Assembly (NCBI GenBank): GCA_945905925.1
Contig: CAMDQN010000038.1
Span: 1-48,681, forward strand
Direction: 5' to 3'
DNA length: 48,681 nucleotides
Source of the DNA: Singulisphaera sp. GP187
Lineage (GTDB): Bacteria > Planctomycetota > Planctomycetia > Gemmatales > Gemmataceae
Under the pieces are notes generated by a model that worked only from the letters and a program-made list of their open reading frames with translations, ran no database searches and was not told the DNA's origin. Positions 32,694 through 39,618 of this stretch are shown here, piece by piece (within the stretch, counting starts at the first letter, position 1; every line of letters begins with the position of its first letter). A program made the position numbers and the translations under genes.

Positions 32694-33821
32694 TCATTCG
32701 CCCAAGTCGTGAACCCACCCCGCTGGCGCGAGCGGTTGCCGAACACCGGCCGACTCGAGCCACAGCCCCGCATCGACACACTCCCCGATCTTCGCCAGCC
32801 CCGGTATCGGTAGTGACGCGAGCAGTTTCGCCCCGTCTTCCAGTGACACCGCGAACACCAACTCGAAATCCTCGCCATCACCGAGCGCGTGTTGAAGCGG
32901 CGACTTGCCCGACGTGAGGCTCAGAACGCGCGCGGCGTCAGACACGGGAATGGCGTCCGCGAACAACACCGCGCCGCAACCACTTTCTTCGCAGAGGTGG
33001 TTCAGGTCGGCCGCGAGGCCATCGCTGATGTCGAGCATCGCGCGCAGGTTCACCACTTCGTGGAGGAGCAAGGCTTCGCGCACGCGGGGAGTGAAGTCGA
33101 GATGGTGGGCGAGGATGCTGCCACCAAGCGGGCCAGTCACGAACAGCCAGTCTCCTGGGCGCGCGCCGTTGCGGCGCACCGGGCCGCGCGCGGTTGCTTC
33201 GCCTAGCGCCGTCACCGAGATCACGAGCGGCCCGTTCCAACTGTTGGTGTCGCCGCCGATGAGCGCGACACCGAAAGCGTCCGCGACTTCGCGCAGACCG
33301 AGGTAGAGTTCGGCGGCGAGATCTACCCCTCCGGTTCCCCTCCCTGAAGGGAAGGGGGGATTGTCTTTTCCCTCTCCCCTTGCGGGTGAGGGGGCGCTGA
33401 GCAATGACGATGAAGGGCGACGTTTTCCGACGCGCGTAACTTTCCCCCTCTCCCGGCTCGAAGACTCGCCACCCTCTCCCGCAAGGGGAGAGGGCAAAGA
33501 CTCCCCCTCCCTGCTGGGAGGAGGGTGGGTGGGCCTGCTTTCACTCCGCGGAATCGCCACACTGACCACCGCGGCCGTCGGTGTGCCAGCCATCGCCGCG
33601 ATGTCGCTCAGGTTCACCGCCATCGCCTTGCGCCCGACCCGGCGCGGGCCGATTTCGGAAAGAATGAAGTCGGTGCCGTCCATGAGCATGTCGGTGGTGA
33701 CGAGAACGGCACGCGCCGGCGTGGCAATCGCGGCGCAATCATCTCCTGGGCCGATCAGCACACGCGGGTCGGCTGGGGTTTGTGCTCGTAGCCACGCGAT
33801 GTACTCGAATTCACCAGGCAT
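32694..33821 (-). CDS. thiL: Thiamine-monophosphate kinase with a 70-residue in-frame insertion
   Basis: The protein has 375 residues (family about 310-340). It phosphorylates thiamine phosphate to thiamine diphosphate with ATP. The blocks are all there: IGPGDDCAAI (Mg/ATP site), LVTTDMLMDGTDF, GRKAMAVNLSDIAAMAGTP, then FGVALIGGDTNSWN, RNGARPGDWLFVTGPLGGS, MLDISDGLAADLNHLC and HALGDGEDFELVF. Between strand VVSVAIP (residue about 91) and VDLAAELYLGLREVADAFGV (from 166) lies a Pro/Gly/Glu/Arg-rich stretch at residues about 96-165, encoded by the nested palindrome at 33327-33536. The normal connection here is only a few residues. The insertion falls in a surface loop, so the enzyme may still work. 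Confidence 0.93.
   Translation of the reverse strand: MPGEFEYIAWLRAQTPADPRVLIGPGDDCAAIATPARAVLVTTDMLMDGTDFILSEIGPRRVGRKAMAVNLSDIAAMAGTPTAAVVSVAIPRSESRPTHPPPSREGESLPSPLAGEGGESSSRERGKVTRVGKRRPSSSLLSAPSPARGEGKDNPPFPSGRGTGGVDLAAELYLGLREVADAFGVALIGGDTNSWNGPLVISVTALGEATARGPVRRNGARPGDWLFVTGPLGGSILAHHLDFTPRVREALLLHEVVNLRAMLDISDGLAADLNHLCEESGCGAVLFADAIPVSDAARVLSLTSGKSPLQHALGDGEDFELVFAVSLEDGAKLLASLPIPGLAKIGECVDAGLWLESAGVRQPLAPAGWVHDLGE
33327..33536. repeat. Nested palindrome inserted in the thiL coding region
   Basis: The 210 bases equal 70 codons. The main arms are 33363-33390 (GTCTTTTCCCTCTCCCCTTG and on) and 33474-33501 (CTCTCCCGCAAGGGGAGAGG and on), complementary over about 28 bases with a few mismatches. 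Outer C-rich and G-rich arms (GGTTCCCCTCCCTGAAGG and CCTCCCTGCTGGGAGGAGGG) extend the symmetry. It leaves the thiL frame open and encodes SPLAGEG and SPARGEG. Confidence 0.88.
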
Positions 33822-33941
33822 GAGTGGTCCCCGCGAAGGCGTGCGCCGTTTGTCGTCAGTATACGCGAGGTTCTGTCTTGCCCCGGCGCGGCGCCCACGG
33901 TATCCCCTCCGCCTTCCAGTTTCGAGAAGTGGGGGTGGTCC

Positions 33942-34985
33942 GTGGCGCTCGTCGCCCGTTCACCAGCGTGGCTCGCGTTCCGGGGGCGAGTGCGCGCCGT
34001 TCGGCGGCGCCTGGCGTTCGCGGCGGGCGCACTGCTCGCGGCGCTGGTGGCGTTCGCGGCCGGCGAACTGTACCTGCGCGCCGCGCCACCGGGCGACCTT
34101 GCCCCGTACCTGACCGAGAGTGACCGCTCGGGGCCGTTCCGTGCTGACCCGACGTTCGGCGTGCAGTATCGCTCGCTCGACGCACTCGCGGCCGACAACC
34201 CCGGACGGCTCGACCCGTACCTTCCATTGTTTAACAACCCGATTGCGCCTCCCACTTGGGCGTTCTTTGGCAGTTCGTTCGCGCAAGCCCCCGGGATGCT
34301 CGCGGACACGTCGCGGCAGTTCGTTCCGCAGCGCGTGATTTTCAACCTGGGGAAGAACGAACCGCTCGCGGTGCGGATGGCTCAGGCCTCATTCCTTCTC
34401 GATAGCGGTCTCAGGCCCGAACGCATCTTCGTGGTGTTCATCCCGCTCGACATCCACATGTTCGCGCACCACGGAATGGACCAGCACCGGGCCACGGAGT
34501 CCGGGGCGCTCGTGTACGCGCCGCGCGTGCCGTCTGTCGGCGGCGGGCTGGTGCGGAACAGTCGGCTCGCGCTGAAGGGATGGACGCGGACTACGCTGCA
34601 CCTGAACCGCCCGTTTTTCCCGGCGTCGGCGCTGTACTCGCGGGTCGATCCGGTGATGCGTGCGGACCTGCGAACCGCGCTCGGCGGGTTGGCGGAAGCA
34701 ACGGCGCGCCACCGCGTACCCGTAACGTTGGTGCTGCTTCCGAGCTACGAGCAGGTACTTCGCGGGGCCGGGTTCGCGGTGCAGGACTCGCTCACGGAGG
34801 ACGGCCGCGCGCTTGGGTTCGACGTGTGCGACACGCGCGCCGCGTTCCTCGCGTGGCCGAACAAGCCGGAGTTGTTCATCCCCGACAAGCACTTCTCCGC
34901 GACCGGTAACCGCGTGTTACTCGCGACGATTCTCGAACACCTGAAGGCACCCGATCTGCCGAACCCGGCGGAGGTGCGCCCGTGA
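33942..34985 (+). CDS. SGNH-hydrolase-like membrane-anchored protein paired with an MBOAT acyltransferase
   Basis: The protein has 347 residues from GTG 33942 (GGGGGTGG upstream). One N-terminal membrane helix (LAFAAGALLAALVAFAAGELYL) is followed by an extracytoplasmic domain. FFGSSFAQAPG fits block I of the SGNH fold (G-x-S) and the C-terminal IPDKHFSATGN fits block V (D-x-x-H). This is the layout of AlgX/AlgJ/DltD-like partners that move acyl groups onto extracellular polymers. The next gene is an MBOAT acyltransferase overlapping by four bases (GTGA), which strengthens the inference. The polymer acted on is unknown; no glycan operon is visible around it. Confidence 0.75.
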   Translation: MALVARSPAWLAFRGRVRAVRRRLAFAAGALLAALVAFAAGELYLRAAPPGDLAPYLTESDRSGPFRADPTFGVQYRSLDALAADNPGRLDPYLPLFNNPIAPPTWAFFGSSFAQAPGMLADTSRQFVPQRVIFNLGKNEPLAVRMAQASFLLDSGLRPERIFVVFIPLDIHMFAHHGMDQHRATESGALVYAPRVPSVGGGLVRNSRLALKGWTRTTLHLNRPFFPASALYSRVDPVMRADLRTALGGLAEATARHRVPVTLVLLPSYEQVLRGAGFAVQDSLTEDGRALGFDVCDTRAAFLAWPNKPELFIPDKHFSATGNRVLLATILEHLKAPDLPNPAEVRP

Positions 34986-36439
34986 GTTTCGAGCAGAAGC
35001 CCTTCCTGATCCTGTTCGCGGTCGTGTTCGTGTGGTGGCGGCTCGTCCGCTCGCGCGAGCGCTCCGTGGTCGCGCTGCTGCTCTCCGCGAGCCTGCTGTT
35101 CTACGCCTACAACCACTGGTTTCTGCTCCCGATTCTGCTCGCGTACTGCGTGGCGAACTGGTTCGTTGCGCGGCGCCTGGAACACACCGCGAGACCGCGC
35201 CTGTGGGTGTCTCTCGGCGTCGGCTTCAACCTGCTCGGGCTGTGTTACTACAAGTACACGCCGCTGATCGTGCAAACCGTCGCGGAGCTTCTGCCCGGCG
35301 TACTGCCGACGCTGTCGCCGACCGCGTTCGAGAAGTGGAGCATCCCCTACGGCATCTCGTTCTACGCGTTCACCGGCATCTCCTACATGGTGGACGTGCA
35401 TCGGAAGACGACGCCCGCGGAGCCGAACTTCTGGCGTTACGCGCTGTCCGCATGCTTCTTCCCGCACCTCGTCGCCGGGCCGATCCTGCGACCGCACGAG
35501 TTTCTCGATCGCGTGCGCCCGGGGCAACTTCCGACCGAACCCGACGCCCCCAGCGAAGCGGTGTGGCTCATCGCGCGCGGGTTCTTCAAGAAGCTCGTCG
35601 TCGCGGACCGCATCGGCGCGACCATCGACCCGTTCTTCGCGCACGTGAACGACCCGACCACCGCGGGCGTGTGGGCACTTCCTTACGTGTGGCTGTACGC
35701 GCTGCAAATCTACTTCGACTTCTCGGCGTACACGGACATGGCCCGCGGGTTCGGGCTGCTTTTCGGCTACCGGTGGCCGGAGAACTTCGACCGGCCGTAC
35801 CTCGCGACAAGCGTCACCGACTTCTGGCGGCGGTGGCACATGACGCTGTCGCGGTTTCTGCGCGACTACGTGTACATCTCACTGGGCGGGAACCGGCACG
35901 GTCGGTTCCGCACGAACCTGAACTTGATGCTCACGATGCTGCTCGGCGGACTGTGGCACGGTGCGAGCTGGGCGTTCCTCGTGTGGGGCGGGTTGCACGG
36001 CGCGTTCTTGATCCTGCACCGCGTGTGGGCCGCGACGCCGTTCGCGAGTTGGCTGAACGCGCGCGAAGGATTTCTGCGGTACCTGTGGCACGCCGTTTCC
36101 ATCGCGATGACCTTCCATTGCGTGTGTCTGGCGTGGTGCTTCTTTAGGCTGACGCGGTTCTCCGAGAGTGTGGCGTGCGTGCGGAAGTGGGTCGAATGCG
36201 ACCCGGCGAAGATGTGGTCCGGGCCGTGGCTCGACCCGGCGGTGTGGCTCGCGCTGGCGCTGTACGCGGCGCTCGCTTTGGCGGCCCGCGCGATTCGCGA
36301 CTGGAAACCGGGTCTCACCGGCGAGCGCGGCGCGTTCGGCGCGGGCGCTGCGTGGGGCGTGCGGTTCGGGACGCTCGCGCTCGCGGCGCTGCTCGCTCCG
36401 ACCGGCGCGAAGGCCGCGTTCATCTACTTCCAGTTCTGA
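34982..36439 (+). CDS. MBOAT family O-acyltransferase (AlgI/DltB-like)
   Basis: The protein has 485 residues from GTG 34982, overlapping the stop of the SGNH-like gene. It is a polytopic membrane protein with about ten hydrophobic segments. Key blocks are SIPYGISFYAFTGISYMVDV, YFDFSAYTDMARGFGLLFGY, FWRRWHMTLSRFLRDYVYIS and LTMLLGGLWHGASWAFLVWG, where the histidine of GLWHG is the catalytic residue of the family. It transfers an acyl group (probably acetyl) from a cytoplasmic donor across the membrane, with the preceding SGNH-like protein as partner. The stop is only seven bases from the convergent acyltransferase stop. Confidence 0.93.
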   Translation: MSFEQKPFLILFAVVFVWWRLVRSRERSVVALLLSASLLFYAYNHWFLLPILLAYCVANWFVARRLEHTARPRLWVSLGVGFNLLGLCYYKYTPLIVQTVAELLPGVLPTLSPTAFEKWSIPYGISFYAFTGISYMVDVHRKTTPAEPNFWRYALSACFFPHLVAGPILRPHEFLDRVRPGQLPTEPDAPSEAVWLIARGFFKKLVVADRIGATIDPFFAHVNDPTTAGVWALPYVWLYALQIYFDFSAYTDMARGFGLLFGYRWPENFDRPYLATSVTDFWRRWHMTLSRFLRDYVYISLGGNRHGRFRTNLNLMLTMLLGGLWHGASWAFLVWGGLHGAFLILHRVWAATPFASWLNAREGFLRYLWHAVSIAMTFHCVCLAWCFFRLTRFSESVACVRKWVECDPAKMWSGPWLDPAVWLALALYAALALAARAIRDWKPGLTGERGAFGAGAAWGVRFGTLALAALLAPTGAKAAFIYFQF

Positions 36440-36446
36440 GTTCGCG

Positions 36447-37235
36447 TTACCGCACGACCGCGACCCGCGCGCCGGTCTGCGCATCGGCCATCGCGGTCAG
36501 CTCCGCGACGATCTCGGTGCGCAATACCTCTTCCAGTTCGGCCATCGCCCGCGCTGCGGGCATCCCGTCCATTACGCGGTGGTCGAAGTGCAACCGCACA
36601 TCCACGGTGCCGTCGTCCGCGACCACGCCTGTGTTCAGGGAGGTGGTGAGCGGGCCGATCAGGTTCAGCGCGGTCGCGCCGCTTGCCCCAGTCAGGCTCA
36701 CGCCGAACGTGCCGAAGGACTTCGTTTTTACGCGCCCGGACCAGGTGGTCGCGTACCACCAGAGGAACCGCCGCATCGGGAGCGGCAGTCGCGTGAATCT
36801 GATCAGTGGGCGGAACGATTCGATCTCGTCAACCGGTTTCGTTTTCCAGTCGTGGAGGGTCGCCATCATGTCGGTGAGGGGAACCGTTTCCGGGGCCGTG
36901 ACGAACCCGAAGAACACGCCCGGTTCGCCGCGGTAGTCGCGCTCCACGGCGACCGACGCGACGTTCTCGTCCGCTTGCCACAACAGCGGCCACGGCAACT
37001 GGAGGTACGTTCGGCGCAGTTCCGGGCGCCGCGCTGCGACCACCCCGAATGCTTTCGTGAACAGCAGCACCCACGCGGGTGGCTGAACCATGCGCTTGCG
37101 CGCCGCGACCACCAACGCCAGTTCCATCCGCCGCTCGAACGTGACGATCGGGACGTGCCGAGACGCGTGCAACAGGTCGCACACGAACCGGCGCGGAATG
37201 GAGAGGCGCAACCGGTGCCCGGCGGAAGGCATCAT
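36447..37235 (-). CDS. 2-oxoacid dehydrogenase E2-like acyltransferase domain protein, no lipoyl domain
   Basis: The protein has 262 residues from ATG 37235 (a second ATG follows directly). It covers the E2 catalytic domain only (normally preceded by lipoyl and E1-binding domains, all absent here). The C-terminal LHFDHRVMDGMPAARAMAELEEVL carries the catalytic H-x-x-x-D-G. Other parts include SRHVPIVTFERRMELALVVAARKR and the mid-segment SFGTFGVSLTGASGATALN. Stand-alone domains of this type occur in planctomycetes; their acyl donor and acceptor are unknown, and they are unlikely to serve a dehydrogenase complex. The frame continues upstream to 37400 but into the decayed phosphoesterase on the other strand. 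Confidence 0.8.
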   Translation of the reverse strand: MMPSAGHRLRLSIPRRFVCDLLHASRHVPIVTFERRMELALVVAARKRMVQPPAWVLLFTKAFGVVAARRPELRRTYLQLPWPLLWQADENVASVAVERDYRGEPGVFFGFVTAPETVPLTDMMATLHDWKTKPVDEIESFRPLIRFTRLPLPMRRFLWWYATTWSGRVKTKSFGTFGVSLTGASGATALNLIGPLTTSLNTGVVADDGTVDVRLHFDHRVMDGMPAARAMAELEEVLRTEIVAELTAMADAQTGARVAVVR

Positions 37236-37340
37236 GGCGGACTCGGCGTTGTGGGAAGATGGGTAATATTTTCCGGTACCGAGCGGTGTCGCACAACGAG
37301 GAAAGACCTGAACCACGGTCCGAACCAAACGCGAACTCCT

Positions 37341-37598
37341 GTTGTAGCGGCTGTAGAGTGTGAGTTGGCCGGCAAACGTGTCGGAGTGGCGCACGGGCAC
37401 ATGAGCGCGGACGTGCGACGGCTGCTCGCGGAAGTAGCGGACTACCCGTTATCGGGGTACTGGCACATCGCATCGGACAGCGGCGTTGGGTTCCGCGGCG
37501 CATCAACCCCGGTGCGATTTACCGCTCCGACGAGTTTACCCTTGCGTTGTTACAAGTCGAAAGCGGTGAGTTGCGGTTTCTGAGCGTGTGGCGGTAGT
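37341..37598 (+). pseudogene. Decayed metallophosphoesterase (YfcE-like) fragment
   Basis: Frame 3 reads TPVVAAVECELAGKRVGVAH followed by GHMSADVRRLLAEV and DYPLSGYWHIASD. The coding signal then moves by one frame near 37490 and continues INPGAIYRSDEFTLALLQ then VESGELRFLSVWR with a TAG at 37596-37598. Put together this is the C-terminal third of a YfcE/MJ0936-type phosphodiesterase (V-x-x-HGH, D-Y-x-L-x-GHTH, INPGA-x-x-R). The catalytic GHTH is degraded to GYWH, the N-terminal metal site is gone, and a frameshift is needed. It is not the same gene as the intact one at 4814-5560, which shows a different C-terminus. Confidence 0.65.
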
Positions 37599-37605
37599 GG
37601 TGCAG

Positions 37606-39510
37606 TTACCACGTCCAGTCGATGCCGTAGATGTGGTTCGCCTCCGGTTCGGAAATCTCCCAGTACACCCAACTCTTGTCTTCAGCCGTGAACGTGATCT
37701 TTGGACCGGTGTACAGCTGCAGGTCTTCGTGCTTCATCCGGTCGTCCTGGCGAGTCGGGGCGTAGAGCAGTCGGTACTCGCGGAACGGTCGGTCGATTGG
37801 GAACAGCATCAGCATCGAGGTCTTCACCGATCCCTCGTAACCGATCACGCCGAACCACTGGTCTTCGGGCGTTTGGAACACGTTCCAGCAGGTGCTGGCG
37901 TACCGCAGCGTGAACGCTTGCTTCGGTGGAATGTCGCTCACGTCGAATACGAGATGTCGCACCTTCATCGCCTGCGAACCCACGAAACCGGGCTTGTCCG
38001 TTGTGAACGCGCGGGCCTTATCCGCGTTCGGTCGCTGGGCTCGGTTGATCACGTCGCGCCCGGTCGTGCGAGTCTCGATTCGCAACTCATCGACCGTCGC
38101 GATCTTCGTCGTCTCGCGCCGCGTGGAGTACACGATCGCGCACTCGTCGGCCGGGTTGTTAGGATCGAGCGGCTTCCACCCGCGCATGTCAACGACGCAC
38201 TCGTCTTTGAGCACCTTGAACTTCGAGAAGTCCGTCGGCGGCAGCTCGGGCAGCGCGACGATGGGGTGCGGGGACGTGCGGTCTGGCGCTGGTTCCGATT
38301 CGCGGATCGCTTCGACCTGGAGGGTGATCTCTTGGCGGAGCGCGGCGGACACCGGAGTTGCTTGCTCCTTGCGGAACCAGTCCAGCGGCGACGGCAGGAA
38401 CAATGCGACGACAATTAGCGATAAGATCGCGATCGCTGCCGCGACCGGGCGCCACCACCCCTTCGCGACGCGGCGGGCTTCGTACCAGACGCCTGTGCGC
38501 GGACCCAGGAGCGCTTCGCCGTTGAGATACCGACGCAGGTCGTCGGCCAGCGCCGTGGCGCTCGCGTACCTTTCAGCAGGTTCCTTCGCGAGACACTTGC
38601 GGCAGATCAAATCGAGTTCGCGCGGAACGCCGGGCGCGCGACGTGCGGCCGGTTCGGGTTCGTCGCCGATGACTTGCCGAATGACGGACCACGCGTCACT
38701 GCCCTTGAACGGCACGGACCCGGTGAGGCACTCGTAGAGGATCACGCCGAGCGCGTACACGTCGGACGCGGGGCCGATGCTCTTCGTATCGCCCTTCGCT
38801 TGTTCGGGCGACATGTACGCCGGGGTGCCCATCACGGCCCCGGTTTGCGTGAGTTCTGCGCCGTCTCGCTTCGCCAGCCCGAAGTCCATCACCTTCGGTT
38901 CGCCCCACGATTCCGCGGTGGCGATTGGCGCGTCGAGCAGCACGTTGTGGGGCTTGAGGTCGCGGTGAACGATGCCGCGATCGTGTGCGGCCTGTACCCC
39001 CAGAGCGATCTTGCTAACGAGTTCCGCCGCAGCCTGCGGGAGCATCTTCCCGGACGCGCGGATGCGCTGGGTGAGGCTGCCGCCTTCCAAGCACTCCATC
39101 GCCATGAACGGGTGGCCCTGTGCCTCGCCGCTGTCGAAGATTTGAATGACGTTTGGGTGTCGGATGGCGGCGACGGCTTCGGCTTCCGCGACGAACCGTG
39201 CGATGTCGTGTGCGTTGGCGTGTCCGCCCGCGAGGACCATCTTCAGCGCAACGACGCGATTGAGTTTTAGGTGGCGCGCCTTGTAGACGACGCCCATTCC
39301 GCCGCGTCCGAGTTCGCTGATGATCTCGTAACCCGGCACGCTGACCTTGTTCGTTGCGAACGCTGCCGCGGTCCGCGTAACCTGATCTGGCGTTTGCACA
39401 AGTGTTTCGGCGTGTGGCGCGAATTCCGGCGCGGGGGTCTGTGTGACCGCGATCGCCGGGCCGGTGGTCGGCGGCGCGGGTCGCGGAACGTGTTGGGTTT
39501 CGTCGTTCAT
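37606..39510 (-). CDS. Ser/Thr protein kinase with C-terminal extracytoplasmic domain
   Basis: The protein has 634 residues from ATG 39510. A Pro/Thr-rich N-terminus of about 60 residues precedes a complete eukaryotic-type kinase: GRGGMG glycine loop, VALKMV with the ATP lysine, MECLEGGSL, HRDLKPHN catalytic loop, DFGLAK, GTPAYMSPEQ and SDVYALGVILYECLTG. One membrane helix (PVAAAIAILSLIVVALFLPS) separates it from a C-terminal domain of about 240 residues without a known name; it has Trp- and Phe-rich strands (RLLYAPTR, KSWVYWEISEPEAN) and may sense an extracellular signal. Only the N-terminal side has the kinase, so the topology is cytoplasmic kinase, periplasmic sensor. Confidence 0.93.
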   Translation of the reverse strand: MNDETQHVPRPAPPTTGPAIAVTQTPAPEFAPHAETLVQTPDQVTRTAAAFATNKVSVPGYEIISELGRGGMGVVYKARHLKLNRVVALKMVLAGGHANAHDIARFVAEAEAVAAIRHPNVIQIFDSGEAQGHPFMAMECLEGGSLTQRIRASGKMLPQAAAELVSKIALGVQAAHDRGIVHRDLKPHNVLLDAPIATAESWGEPKVMDFGLAKRDGAELTQTGAVMGTPAYMSPEQAKGDTKSIGPASDVYALGVILYECLTGSVPFKGSDAWSVIRQVIGDEPEPAARRAPGVPRELDLICRKCLAKEPAERYASATALADDLRRYLNGEALLGPRTGVWYEARRVAKGWWRPVAAAIAILSLIVVALFLPSPLDWFRKEQATPVSAALRQEITLQVEAIRESEPAPDRTSPHPIVALPELPPTDFSKFKVLKDECVVDMRGWKPLDPNNPADECAIVYSTRRETTKIATVDELRIETRTTGRDVINRAQRPNADKARAFTTDKPGFVGSQAMKVRHLVFDVSDIPPKQAFTLRYASTCWNVFQTPEDQWFGVIGYEGSVKTSMLMLFPIDRPFREYRLLYAPTRQDDRMKHEDLQLYTGPKITFTAEDKSWVYWEISEPEANHIYGIDWTW

Positions 39511-39618
39511 GGTGGCTGATGCGGGGTAGGATAAATAACCGTTTCAGTTTACATCATCGGCTATTATCGTGAGGGTGGTTGGCCCGGGCCCTTCCGGTAG
39601 CGGCTCATTCGGAACACG

